Assembly (NCBI GenBank): GCA_020466095.1
Contig: CM035809.1
Location: forward strand, 25,449,455 to 25,513,454
Direction: 5' to 3'
DNA: 64,000 nt
From: Chlorops oryzae
Lineage: Eukaryota; Arthropoda; Insecta; Diptera; Chloropidae
Shown here: one piece after another, positions 45,759-57,971 of the stretch
Position numbering within the stretch: position 1 is the first letter of the stretch
How the letters are laid out: each line of letters opens with the position of its first letter
Position numbers and translations under genes: made by a program
Notes under the pieces: generated by a model
What the model was told of the DNA's origin: nothing
Database searches by the model: none
What the model saw: the letters and a program-made list of their open reading frames with translations, nothing else

Positions 45759-47963
45759 ATTAGAAACTACTGCTGAGCCGGCATTTCTGCAAACCAGGCA
45801 TTATAGAGTAGCCAACGTTTTGAACTATTAAACAACAAAAAATTTTTTTAATTGTGAGGAATTGTGTCATTTCTCTGGCAAAGAATGAATTGAGGAACGA
45901 ATTTCGGATATCTAAATTCCATTTCTCGTGATAGACCAAATTTAATTGAAAAGAATTTTTATGAGCTCAGCTGCATTTTTTCTTCTCTCTCTCTCTCTTT
46001 CTCTCTCCCGATCTGTTATTCAACCTCTTCACTCCACTCATTCATGCTTTCCAATAATTTAAAAAAAATTCGAAACATAGCCAACAACAACAACACATTC
46101 TTCTTTTCACACGTTCATACATGAAACAGCAAAGAAAAGAGGAAAAAAATTTTTTTTGCCAAAAAAGTTTATGTGATGACTAAGGTCAAACATCTAGCGA
46201 CTGATATGGCGTTATAGTAGCTCCAAACAGCAGCGACACTTGTGCTCTGCTCTCTTTCTGCTTCAAATCCCCGGAATTCTACAAGTTCGATAAGTCAACA
46301 GCAAAACTTTAAAAATAATTTTTTTTATGGATAAAGCATGGTTTTTGTGTATATTTTATTAGATACTGGGGGGAAAAAAAATTGAGAGAAAAACAAATGA
46401 TTTGTTTTCTTTTCCATTTTCGTTCTACTCATTGCTTAATTTGTGATATGAAGTGAACAATTTTTTGAATTTTTGTTCTTTCTTTTTTTTTTTTTTTTTT
46501 TTGGATTACGTCATTGTTGAACATAAAACTGTTGAAAAGCACTGAATCGTTGAGTGCACAACAACAGCTATAAAAGGCCACCACCATATTACTGTCTAAA
46601 CGATAGAAAAAATAAGAAAAAAAAAATAAAAATAAAAGCACAAAATATACCCATACACGCATGCGAGCAGCTAGCGAGCAGCAAGGCCCATAAAAGTTCC
46701 CATGAAGACTGACCGACAACCCGGTATTTTGCTCGAAGGCAACATAAGTATGAAGGGAATATAAAAGGGAAGCAGCACAGCCAGCCTCGTTTCGTATTAA
46801 AATTTGTCAAAATTCGATCAGAAAAATCCAAATGGATAATTAAATGACAGAGTAACAATTTAGAAAAATGGGGATGGGAAAAATTAACAATCGATTTTTA
46901 TGTCAGGGTGTGCGATAACTCTGCCCTGTAATATATCCCAGCCGGAAATTTTCTCATAAAGGACCAATTCATTAATTTTTTCACCAAGGATATCAAGGCG
47001 AAAATTTGAGTACTTCTCAATTGCAATGGCATTGTCATCGATAGAGGTATCGATACGACGGAGAAGATCTACTCTACTTTCGATGACCAACTCGTGACAG
47101 TATGCTCTTATGACAGCCAATGCCGCTTGTGTGTTAAATTCATGAAAAAATTGGTGTATAATCAGGAGGAGTCGCGGCTCTATGTCATGCTGAAATCATT
47201 GATTGTTTCATCGGGACATTTCCGGCTGGGATATTAGAGAAGTACACATACAATCGGGAAAGGTTTCTTTCGCTAGCTTTTGGAGTTGGGAAGGCGATTC
47301 CGTTGGGAATTTTCGCTAAATAGAAATATATATATATATCTCTTCACTCTCTTACTCCTTTTTTGCCCCATCATAATTGAAGAGTAGAATCAAATTTTCT
47401 TAATAGGTATGTATCGATAAAAGAAAAGGCGATCTCAAAAGCAGTTTGAGCAGAAGAATGTACCTACAAAACAATCGCCTCATTTTAAATAAATGGTTTT
47501 TTGATTGTCTGTAATGGGTTTCGAATAAATTCAATTGGCAAAGAATATATAGGCCACTTTGAGCGAAATAAATTTGATAAATGATCAAACCAAATGAAGC
47601 GGAAAAATTCTTACAGTTTTTTATAATACTTAGTATTCAATTGAATTAACAGCTTCGCAAAAGGTGTGTACTTTTTTTCTTTCCCCTTGTAATTTATAAC
47701 CTTTTGATAAACATTTTTTCTTTCCCTCTTTTGTTGGTTTTTCCGATTTTTAGCTAAATTTTTTAATAGATAGAAAGCTAAGAAAGAAGAATTTAATTCT
47801 TAGTAAGCCCTTACACAGATTCTACAGAATCTACGTGGGTAAAAGGCCCTTATGAAACCCATGGAAAAGGCCGAAAATTACTTCGAAGTGCTTATAATGA
47901 GCCTGCAGTAATCGAAAATTGTGTACGCAGGGTTGCATCCGATTTTTTACGTTTACTTCAAAC
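45759..47963. other. Tm1 intron segment with one inverted relative of 45290-45680
   Basis: No gene is seen. At 46900-47235 the words CCAGCCGGAAATTTTC, GAGTACTTCTC and GATACGACGGAGAAGATC are inverse relatives of sequence inside the 45192-45750 element. The rest is AT-rich intron with a poly-T tract at 46480-46502. Confidence 0.45.
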
Positions 47964-48639
47964 CATATAGTACTATAGATAGCACTTGGCAAAAAACGTG
48001 TGTGTTTAATTGAAGTAGGCCCCCTGTGCATGCATTCTTATGGAAAAATCAAAAACGTAGCACGCCCCCTGAAAATTCCGGATCCGGTCTAACAAATATT
48101 TTATAATCTTGTAACATGAACTAAAATTTTTGTTAAAAATCAGATATATATAAGTGTTAATCAAAGGTTTTTCATAAGAACCCATTAAATTTTGACAGCA
48201 AAATATGTTATTTTTATAAATTAAAAATAATTATATAAAATTTTGCTCATATTATTAAAGAACGCTAAAGCAGTCGAATATGACCGATTCTCAAAAAGTT
48301 TGAATTCTACCACAGAACAGCTGATATCGAAATATTCAGTGATATCATAACTAAAATTGCTCGATACATAACTAGTGGCTCAAGTACTTATGACATATCA
48401 TGATAAATAGAATGCATAAACTATATATTTTTGGATCTCTTCTGAATGAAAAAGGTACAAAATTCCATAAACTATCATAAAAAAACTAAAAAAGTTTAAC
48501 ATTAGGAAGAAAACATTGAAAAATTTCATCGCAAGTATTTTTAGTTACAAAATTTAAGTGAATACTCAAAAAATTATAGCATCACTAGTTCACCACGGAA
48601 TTCGGTTGTTGTTGTAAGTGTCCCCTATATTACTATATG
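47964..48639. mobile_element. 676-bp hAT-like MITE (copy 2)
   Basis: Nearly identical to 27766-28440, same orientation, with inverted ends CATATAGTACTATAG and CTATATTACTATATG and an exact 8-bp duplication CTTCAAAC (47956-47963 and 48640-48647). Confidence 0.93.
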
Positions 48640-49922
48640 CTTCAAACTCAAGGTTTTTTATAATGAATTTAAAATCTCAGTAAGCCACCGGTAATCCGGC
48701 ACCCTCTGTAATCTGAAAGGACTATCATTCAGAGGGTTTGATGGAAACCGACTCGATATTGAAAAATGTAGAATGTAGAATCTTAAATCGGTTCTTATGG
48801 CCGTACTCTATACTGCCTATGTCCCGATCATTTGAAAGAGAACTTTTGAAGTATTTTTAATACGAAATTTCTCGATATTTCTTCGGAGATATTTCTCGTG
48901 CCTTTGGCCTCCTCATTAATGATATTCAAACTCTTGGAGCTACTGCGGCTTTAGTGGGATCCCAACTTGATATTTACAACAGGCTTTAAATATGCATTTA
49001 TGTTCGAAATTTAAAAACAAAACAAAAAAAGATAAAATTGAAAAGTAATGTCGGGATTAACCTGAATATTTATGAGCGTCACTAAAAAAAAAAACAAAAA
49101 AAAATACAAAAAAAATCTTTTGCTTCACCGATGATCGTTATGGCAATTAAATGTTTGCATATTTTTAAAACTAAGAAGAAGAAAAGGAGAGGGAAAAGAA
49201 AAAAACGAGCGAAAAAGCAAATTGAAGCTCAAGTGAGTTACGGAGAAAAATAAAGTAAAAAAAAATAAAAGCGAACGAAGACATTTTGAACACATTCTTG
49301 AATGGTTAGTCATTCAATGAAAAACGAAGACATTTTTCGTATACACATATCTACATAATTTGTAATGTTTCAATTTCGAAAATTCCTTTTAGCGAGAACT
49401 GAAGCGATTTTTTTTTTTTGAAACGAAAAAACGGAAAAGGAAAAATCCGATTTTAATGCAATTCAAGTCTTATCAGAGCCAACACCGAACGGTCAGCGGA
49501 GTGGAAATGTTTAAGGTTACTTTTTTGACGCTTCGCTTCCTCACATAAATTCCAAAATTCGCTTTGTATCTTCCCCTTAAAAAGATAGAGAGAAAGTCGA
49601 AATTCATTCCATAGGTACCTATGTATATAAAGTTGAAAGTTCTAAAAAAAAATTCTTCCCGAATTCACTTTGAGGAGGGGCGAAAAGCCATTCTTGGAGA
49701 TTGAAGACATTTTTTTTTTTTGAACTAACTGACTGGTTAGTAGTAGATTTGAGCGAATCTGTTATGCGCGCCGATGACGACAATGACCATGACAATAATT
49801 AAATTTGTTATTGTATGTGAGTTTAATTTCCTTCAATTTTCATTTGTTTTTACCAATTTTGCGAGTGTTGCACAATGGATGGAGGGGGAGATCACCTGAA
49901 TGCTTTTTCGATCATTTTTTTA

Positions 49923-50748
49923 GATGAACAGAGAGAGTTTAAAGAGAGATAGAGAGAGAGTGGAAGGAGATGAGGAGAGAAAGTAGAAATGAAGAGAGAG
50001 AAGAGAGAGAGATCTGAGAGGGAGAGGAGAATGAATGAAGAAGAAGAGAGAGAAAGAGATGAGAGAGGAAAGAGAGAGATGAGAAGAGATTAGAGAGAAA
50101 TTGATAGAGAAGAGAAGAGAGATGAATAGAGAGAGAGAAGAGAGAGATGAGAGAGAGGAGAGAAGAAGAGATGGATAAAGAGAAGAGAGAAAAGAGAGAG
50201 AGAGGGAGAGAGAGAAGAGGAGAAGAATGAGAGGAAGAGAAAGAGAGAGAGAGAAAGAAGAGAGAGAGAGAGGGAATGAAAGAGAGAGAAGAGAGAGGAG
50301 AAGAGAGAGAGAAAGAAAAGAGAGAGAGAAAAGAAAGAGGGAGAAAAAGAGAGAGAAGAGAGGATAGAAGAGAAAAGAGAGAGAGAGAGAGGAGAAGAAA
50401 GAGATAAAAAGAGACAGAGAGAAAATGAGAGAGAAAGAGAGAGGTGAAATTGAGAGAGAGAGAGAGAAGAAGAGAAAAGAGAGAGAGAAAGAGAGAGAAA
50501 GAGAGGTGAAATGAGAGGAGAAGAGAGAGAGAGGAGAAAAGAAGAGAGAGAGAGAGAGAGAGAGAGAAAAGAGAGGAAGAGAGAGAGAGAGAGAGAAAGA
50601 GTGAGAGAAGAGAGAGAGAGAGAGAGAGGTGAAGATGAGAGAGAGAAGAGAGGTGAAATTGAGAGATAGAGAAAGAGAGATGTGAAATTGAGAGATAGGG
50701 AGAAAGAGAGATGTGAAATTGAGAGATAGGAAGAAATTGAGAAGGCGA
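49923..50748. repeat. 830-bp polypurine (GA)n tract
   Basis: Almost entirely A and G on the plus strand, mostly AGAGAG with scattered GAAG, GATG and AATTGAG interruptions; GAGATGTGAAATTGAGAGATA recurs near the right end. Long Ser/Leu open frames on the minus strand are artefacts of the CT repeat. Confidence 0.95.
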
Positions 50749-51345
50749 GAAACACAAAAATTGTGTTTTAGACAAAATCTCAAATAAAACATCATATTCA
50801 CCGATCATTAAGAGTCTTCAAGCGATACAAAAATCCTGTATTTTCTTATAAACATTTTTTGGGACAAAGTATAAAATTGTTATCATTTTTTTTTTTTAGT
50901 GTATTCTGCCAATTTTGGTTCGCCCAATTTTGGCAAAAATCGCAACAAAAAAAATTTCAAGACTCCGGCAACTCTGCTTGAAGCCTGTGTGTCTTTGAAC
51001 CTGTTTGTAGTTTTTTTCTTTTGATATTTTTGTTTTTATCTCTTTTTGTAATGTTTCTTTTCGGTTTGAGAGAGTTCCAAAAAAGAAGTTCCAACAACAA
51101 CAAAGCAAATGACTTCTCCCAATTTTGATTCTACATTGCAAAAAAAAAAAGACAAAAACTCAAGCACCAAACAGCCCTGAGGTCGGTTCATTCATACGAA
51201 ACCAGCGGCAATGTGGAAATGGAACACGAAATCGGCCGTGAGAGCGATAAATTCGCAAGAAGCCCGGACCGAAATTTTTCTATGGAGCACACCTGTTAAC
51301 CTAACCTGAGTTTTTTCGGGTTTTTCGTTTCCTTTGTTCACTTAC

Positions 51346-51489
51346 TTCTTCACGCCGAACAACTTCAAGCTGCAGGCGTTTGTGGTACTCCTCACATTCG
51401 TCTTTGTATTTCTCCATTTCCTCTCTGGTTTGACGCATCTTCTTCTTGAGTACATCCAAGAGAGTGCCTTGTTGAACGGTAGTCGTCAT
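51346..51489 (-). CDS. Tm1: Tm1 alternative first exon 1c (cytoskeletal N-terminus)
   Basis: The exon encodes 48 residues, [20 protein letters not shown] through LEVVRREE, with an ideal donor GAA|GTAAGT that splices in phase 0 to exon 3. The N-terminus is of the short non-muscle type and agrees with Drosophila cytoskeletal Tm1. With exon 9a the protein is 250 aa. A promoter must lie within the several hundred bases above 51490; I see no clear TATA box. Confidence 0.93.
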
Positions 51490-51667
51490 GTTGCTTTTAA
51501 AAGCGTGTGCAATGGGGATTTATATTAATTAGAATTATGTTGAAGTGCACTTCACAATGGCTATCAATGGAATTGATTATATTTCAATTAATTTGAGCAC
51601 TCGCACCCCGAAAAATACAAATAAACCGACAAACACGTCCACGCCTTACGACGTTGCAATCAAGACT

Positions 51668-51745
51668 GCACATATAACCGTTTGTGTCACTCTCATAGAC
51701 TTTGCGCGGGACATTTCGCCCCAGTTAGAAAGAGACGTAATAGAC
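51668..51745. mobile_element. TATATGTCACTC MITE fragment in the cytoskeletal promoter region
   Basis: ACATATAACCG, GTCACTCTCATAGA, GCGGGACATTTCG and CCAGTTAGAAAGA are shared with the end of the 43732-43965 and 63244-63466 elements. Only one end is present. It lies about 180 bp upstream of the exon 1c ATG. Confidence 0.6.
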
Positions 51746-51920
51746 GTACTGGAACGAGTGTCTATCGCAAAATCGTTTTCGTTGCCGATGTTTTCTGACT
51801 GCTATCGATTGTTTTCGGCTCCTAATGGCCTTTAACTATCTGTTAACGATTTAAATAATGTTGATTTGAATGATTAAAAGCAGATCACATGCTGTATTAA
51901 ATAGTTTCAATCGAAAATCG

Positions 51921-52410
51921 AAGCGAATTAGTATAGCGAATTGGTGCGAAGATCAAGATAATAAAAAGTAAGCGAATTCAAAAATGTATCGATAGAATTC
52001 AAAAATTAGTTGAGCGAATTCAAAAATTCTAAGCGAATTTATAGTTAGTAAAGCGAATTTAAAAATGGGTGGATAGAATTCAAATATGAGTTAGGCGATT
52101 GCAAAAAGAGTAGAGTGATTTCAAAAAAATACTTCAAGCGAGTTCGTAGTTCAAAAATTAGTTGAGCGAATTCAAAAATTCCTAAGCGAATTTTATAGTT
52201 AGTAAAGCGAATTTAAAAATGGGTGGATAGAATTCAAATATGAGTTAGGCGATTGCAAAAAGAGTAGAGTGATTTCAAAAAAATACTTCAAGCGAGTTCG
52301 TAGTTCAAAAATTAGTTGAGCGAATTTAAAAATGGGTCTATAGAAATTAAAAATGAGTTAAGGGAATTCAAAAATAGTTATGCTTAAAAAAAATCGAGCG
52401 AATGTTTTTA
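51921..52410. repeat. 153-bp tandem repeat, about 2.6 copies, built from GCGAATTCAAAAAT words
   Basis: AAAAATTAGTTGAGCGAATT recurs at 52001, 52153 and 52307. Within units a shorter phrase AGCGAATTYAAAAAT repeats every 20-30 bases. It is a higher-order array of a short motif. Confidence 0.8.
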
Positions 52411-52439
52411 AGTTTTTGATGTACGTCTTTGAATAAGGA

Positions 52440-52610
52440 CTTCGCCGCTGTTCATATAAGGCGACAAATCATCGGCGACAAAGTTGTTTTAAGGGCGACG
52501 GACGCACGCGGAGAGAGAGAAAAACGCTCCCATATCACATCCCTGAAGGTACCCTCGCCCTAAAACCAATTTTTTCGCCGATGATTTGTCGCCTAATATT
52601 AACGGCGACT
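52440..52610. mobile_element. Foldback MITE, AGGCGACAAATCATCGGCGA
   Basis: AGGCGACAAATCATCGGCGA (about 52460) is inverted at TCGCCGATGATTTGTCGCCT (52572-52591), with outer arms CGCCG near 52443 and CGGCG near 52603. Confidence 0.75.
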
Positions 52611-54699
52611 TATGGGATTTGAAATTGACAACTTCTTTTACAAAAATACAATGCCAATGGCATACATAATGCATTCATACGTAAAAAATATTCATAAAAA
52701 ATGTCTGAAAAGTCGGCCAGAAGGCCTTAAAAAAAAACATATTCACAACTTTCTAAGGATAACACAGCCCCATAAAAGCCATATGTTTTCTGGGTCGCTA
52801 AATCCGAATTTGATGTCCATATATGTAGCTCGAAAATGCTTTTTTGAGTTCTTGGTTAAATCTTGATCCTGTAGACCTCAAATTCTGATTCAGCTATCTT
52901 GAAAACATATGGTAAAAATAGTGGGACTCCTGGGTCTGACACATTTTTGTGGTGCTGTGTAAATTTAAGTGTCCTAATCATTGGAGATAAATGGTTAAAA
53001 GTTCAAAATAAACGTATTAATTTGATAATTTTGCCTCCATACTCTAGGGAAATTCTTAAACAAAGCTCAAATATATATACATGCTTGATAGTACATACAC
53101 ATTTAGAACTCTTATCAGTCAATATTTTAGTAAGACATAACAAAGACCCATTAAAAGAAGGTTGTAAGACCGAAATTGATTCGAAAAAGTAACTTTTCCG
53201 AAATTAATTTTGTATGACTAATCGACGTCTGTTATTAAAATCTTCACGCTCATACATCCATTCATACACACTTCAAGCTCAGAAGCAAAAAAAAAGATTC
53301 AGAAAATTGAAAAAAAAAATTGTCAGCTTCTTTAATTTTCGTGCGTTGCATAAAAATAAAAAAAATAAAAAAATTACAAAACATTTCAGAAAAAAAAAAA
53401 AAAACTGTCCCACCCGATTAAGCCTTTTCGAGTTGTAAACCCGTCAATGTTTAAAGACTTATAAGAATCAATTCATCCATATTTTATAAGCCCCGTGTGC
53501 GTTGACCATATTTGGTAAAGGCCTTACTCGCTTCTTGGCTTCTTTGCTTGTGTTTCTTTTTACGCAAACACGTTTTGTCATTGAAAAGAAATGAAAAGTA
53601 AAAACAAATTTTCTAATATAGCATGCGGCAAGGCAAGAGGGTGTCGTCATACAAGGGAATGCACATACATATATACATTCGTATTGTATTACTAACAAAT
53701 GGAGACCGGTAATCGTGTAAGGTCATTGATACCTCTTTGTATTACGTAGAATATATATAAATGGCATGGTAACCAAAAGGGAAGATATTTAATATTAAAA
53801 CGAGTGGTAGTTCACCATTGAAGAAGATGACGAAGTTCAGGTGGACCTTTAATCGCTTTCAGGAGTAAATTTTCTTTGGGACAACGACTTGAAAAATTGA
53901 AAAAAAATCATTTCCTTCTCCCAATAACAATAATCAGGGTGTCACCATGAACCGATAGCTGTCGGAATGGAATTTCAGGTGACTGAATTTTCATATATAT
54001 ATTTCATGACAGCCGGATATAAATAGGATCTGTGCAAATTGAGAACTAAATAGTTCCGATTGAACTATCCCAAAAACAACAAAGTAAAATTCTTATAAAT
54101 TTACGCTTGAATTCGATTCAAGTATCGATTCGTACACCCAATTTTACCTGTTTAAATATTATTGCAAACTCTTCCAAAAGGAACGAAATGGAAAAAACCG
54201 GGGACCTAGACTTGTCTAATCCGGTACATCTTTATTCTATTACCTAGCGGAAATAGAATAGATTTAGAAAAATGTCGAAATTAAAAAACGGTATCGATTT
54301 GAAATCGACTCGATTTTGCGCATTTTCGACAAAACATAAAACCGAAAGTCGAAAAAATTTCATAATAGAACTTAAGCTCTCTACAATTTTTTCAATTAAC
54401 AAGATTTTCCTTCTATAAATATGTATGGTTTGTACTTCAGAGTATAACATATCAGAATCTTATCATTGGATCTGCAATTTGTCAGATTACAAGGATCTCT
54501 TTTGTAAAAAAAGAAAAATCGGGACTATGGGCGTCTTAGGCAGCACTCTACAATCCGAGAAATTCGATATTTAGTTCGAAAAAACGTTTGTCGGATTACC
54601 GGAGGTCCACTGTAAACCTCTCTAAACTGAATGGAATTGTTTAGAAACGCGCTCTTTAAATAGTTTTAAAAATAAAGCCTTTTTTATATTTTTGATGAA
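52611..54699. other. Tm1 intron segment, nothing coding recognised
   Basis: AT-rich. CCGGTAATCC/GGATTACCGG-type words at 54200 and 54590-54615 hint at decayed pogo-like ends (GTCCACTGTA). No exon was found. Confidence 0.4.
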
Positions 54700-55210
54700 T
54701 AGAGCTCGGATTTTGAATATTTTGATTTTTTTTGAATTATTTGAATTTATTGAATATTTTGAATTTTTTTGCATTTAATTATTTTTGGGCTTTTTGAATA
54801 TTTTATTCACTGAAGTAGGCTTTTTTTTTGTTAATTTGGCAATTCAAAATTTTAATAGGCATACTAAATCGAACTTATTTGGAATTTTTGAATTTTTTGA
54901 ATTTTTTGAATTTTTTGAATTTTTTGAATTTTTTGAATTTTTTGAATTTTTTGAATTTTTTGAATTTTTTGAATTTTTTGAATTTTTGAATTTTTGAATT
55001 TTTTGAATTTTTTGAATTTTTTGAATTTTTTGAATTTTTGAATTTTTGAATTTTTTGAATTTTTTGATTTTTTTTGAATTTTTTGATTTTTTTTGAATTT
55101 TTGTTTTTTTGAATTTTTTGATTTTTGTTTGAATTTTTTCATTTTTGTTTGAATTTTTTTAAATTTAAATTTTTTAATTTTTTTGGAATTTTTAAATTTT
55201 TTTTATTTTT
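54700..55210. repeat. TTTTTTGAAT decamer array
   Basis: TTTTTGAATT repeats with 9-10 bp period and little variation from about 54884 to 55050, then degrades to TTTTTGATTTTTTTTGAATT until about 55210. The Phe-Glu-Phe open frames are products of the repeat and are not genes. Confidence 0.92.
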
Positions 55211-56277
55211 TTTTTTCATTTTTTTACATATTCAAATTCCGATGCATATTGATGAAGATTTAACAAAAAATATCCATCGTGAGAAATTTCCTCAAATCCT
55301 ATTCTCACTTAAAAAAAAAAGGAAAAAAAAATCCGCTAAAAAATGCAAAGAATTTCAAAAAGCTCGCAACAAGACATTTGAAAACTAAATAGACATGACC
55401 AAAAATAAGAAAGTAGGTCAAAACGCACGCAAAAAAAAAAAAAAAAAAACGAACAAGCAGATGTGAAGAAATTTTCAAGAAAGTACCTACACATAAACCA
55501 CGATAATTAAAGAAGAAAACAGAAATCATTGAACGGAAGGTTTTTTCTTCTTTGCATTTGAACTACCATGTCTCAAGATGGCTTTGAATAGATTTTTCTG
55601 TGCGTAGCACAAAGCCTAATCAAGAGAATGGAAAATGAATTAATGGGCAATGTGAGTTGAAAAGTGCGGAACACTTTCATGAGTAAAAATATAAACAAAT
55701 TGACATGTTTTAGAATCAGAAAAAAAGACTAAACCGAGAACATAAAATCCATCAAACGATTCGATTATTCGACCCTAAGTTATGCGGATTCGCTACTCTC
55801 TGGACTACCGGGAAGTACCTCCGACATTACATATGAAAATGGATTACTTAGTGACAATTAGCTATAATTATTCGTGCTCTGACGCTCTTCTTCATTCGAA
55901 TATCTAGCTTCTCATTGTTCCGAAAGTCTACGGACAATAATCCAGTCCGATTAATCGAGTCCCTATGTTAATTATAGAGTATAAAGAACCAAATCGAAAC
56001 AGATTCGACCTCAAGCTACCGACCGTACCGCCTGGCGTTCTTTTTTTCTTTTTCAATAAATAGAGCAATGCGCAAAATACTTGAGCGATGACGTCCGAAC
56101 TGATTAAAAAATTTGCATGAAATGCTCCCCATAGAACGGGGTGAAGATTTTTATGGATCTCGGAATGATCGTCTTTGCATACAATCAGCATTCGCAGCAG
56201 TTGTTTTTTTTTTTTGGAGGAATTATAAGTAAATGATTGTTAAGAGAATGCAAACACAAAATTTGTATATTAATTAC
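55211..56277. other. Tm1 intron between the cytoskeletal first exon and the I/C exon
   Basis: No gene is recognised; poly-A tracts are frequent. Confidence 0.4.
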
Positions 56278-57081
56278 CCTCTTGAGTTGTGTCTTCATAA
56301 TGTTGTGCAATTCGTTTCTAATGATGTTAAATTTCATCATAGTATCCGAACTGAATATGGAACGTCCAAATGCTAGACCGGGATAATCAGCACAACGTCC
56401 CTTGTTCCGTCTAGCTTCACGTTCTGCAACGACCTCGGCGGCAACTGAACTGCAACGAAGATTCGCCCATTCGGCGGACTGTGTATCGTCGTCATCGATG
56501 GCAATACCCTCGTCGAGGGCATTGGAAAGCGCATCGTCGGCTGCAGCAGCGGCGGCATTTGTATCATCAGTGCTTTTATTATCGCGCTTTGTTCGATCCT
56601 TTTTGGTCTTTTTGGTCGATTTTTCAGTGCGTTTTGTTCGGGATTTCTTTTTTGTTGGAGTAGCTGCTTTCTCTGAGGTAGTACTAGTAGTAGTATAGTA
56701 GTTGCCGCTGAATCTAGTCCTGATACATTGCTAATAGGAGTCTGTGCGCTAACGACACCTTCATCGAGCATACTACTATCATCCGTTGGCGTTGGACTAT
56801 TGCTCCCCAATGAAGTGGTCACCGAATCGCTTAACAGCAGAGGTAAACTCAGCGCTGATTTACTATTACTATTTCCTGCTATTTCTTCATCATCTTCGAT
56901 GATATCGTCGGTAATTTGTGAGCTCGTAAAGCTATCGTCTAAAGTGGAAAACGTTTCTGCTTCACTGGCCATCTCTGAGCCGCGCAATGTTGTCAAAACA
57001 CCCTGCGTATCACCGCGATACAGTGCTGCAAGTATCTCTTGTACATTTGGCGTTACATTCGGTCGTCTTGTCCCTGAGAAT
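56278..57081 (-). CDS. Tm1: Tm1 I/C-type N-terminal exon (second part; one-base frame break)
   Basis: The exon runs from the acceptor TATAG at 57082 to AGG|GTAATT, phase 2 in and phase 0 out to exon 3. It starts FSGTRRPNVTPNVQEILAAL, then an acidic/Ser-rich part, a basic TKKKSRTKRTEKSTKKTKKD block, and ends GRSIFSSDTMMKF then NIIRNELHNIMKTQLKR, strongly like the end of the Drosophila Tm1-I/C N-terminal domain as I recall it. That isoform acts in oskar mRNA transport with kinesin-1. As written, a base is missing in the ACT repeat near 56695, so the frame shifts; one extra base would make the exon 805 nt and in phase. The raw frame otherwise ends at 56373. Confidence 0.85.
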
Positions 57082-57138
57082 CTATACATAATATTCAATC
57101 ATAAGTATACCCTTGCTGGGAATATCGCAAACAATTAC

Positions 57139-57971
57139 CGTGGATGATGTTGATGGCCACGACGTTTCAACGATGATGGAAGTGTTTGTGAACTACTGGC
57201 CAGGCTAACATTCGAGACGGATTCTGCGCCGGAATCGTCGTTGGGCCCGTTGTTATCTGCTGTCCTTGATTTCGCTGCCATGATATCGTTCCAGTTGTTG
57301 ACTTGTCCTTCGCACAAATTCGGAATTAGGAAATCTAGTGTGCCACGACTTTGTTCGATGTCGCAGCAGGTTCGTTGCTGGTTCGTCGCTGGTTCGTTGC
57401 AGGTTCGTTGCTGGTTCGTTGCTAGGAGCCAGTCGTTGACCTGTTCTTCCGAATTTGGAATTAGGAAATCTAGACTTTGTTCGACGTCGCAGCGCAAAAG
57501 TTGCTCCAGCGCGTCAATTTGTCGTTCTATGGAGCCCCAGTTTGACGATAGACCCGACCTGGGCGTGCGTGGCCTGTACTTGAGTCCTCTTCGCTTCGGG
57601 CGCTTTTTCGATTTTCTTTTCTTTTGTTTTTGAACGGATTGTTGTTGTTGTTGTTGCTGTTTTGGTGCCTTTTGTCGTGGCTCACAGCTGTTCCATAATA
57701 ATAAATGACGATTTGCTCGTTGGAGTTGCCGGACCAGCGAGTTCTGTCGCCGTCCGTTGACGTTGTTTTGGGCCTTGCCAGATGATGTTTTCGGTTTTGT
57801 TGTTGGCGGCTTTAAAGCTGTCGCCGCTTTGTTGTTTCGATTCTTTTGTGCGTCAGCGAGTTTTATTTGCGTTTTTGCATTTTTCACTTTTGTTGCAATT
57901 TTGCTGTTGTTTGTTGTTGTTTTTGGAATTGTTTTTGGCTTTTTTGCATTTGCAATGTTGGTTTTGATTTT
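57139..57971 (-). CDS. Tm1: Tm1 I/C-type N-terminal exon (first part; start uncertain)
   Basis: The frame is open from a possible acceptor (CTTATAG at 57972) to the donor CG|GTAATT, linked by a 57-bp intron to the next exon in phase 2. It is rich in Lys, Asn, Gln and Thr, has poly-Gln (7), a basic KKRKSKKRPKRR stretch, and two related copies of a LDFLIPN...QVN-D/N-W motif. The first in-frame ATG is at 57279-57281 with a good context (ATCATGG). Translation either starts there, with most of the region as leader, or an upstream exon supplies the ATG and the whole frame is coding. The unbroken 270-codon frame favours the second reading. Confidence 0.65.

Noticed and set aside
49920..50808. Open frames of 220-293 residues, almost all Ser, Leu and Phe
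   Set aside because: They come from reading the CT strand of a GA repeat, which has no stops. There is no other coding evidence.
54785..55142. Phe-Glu-Phe and Lys-Ile-Gln repeat open frames
   Set aside because: Products of the TTTTTTGAAT array on each strand.
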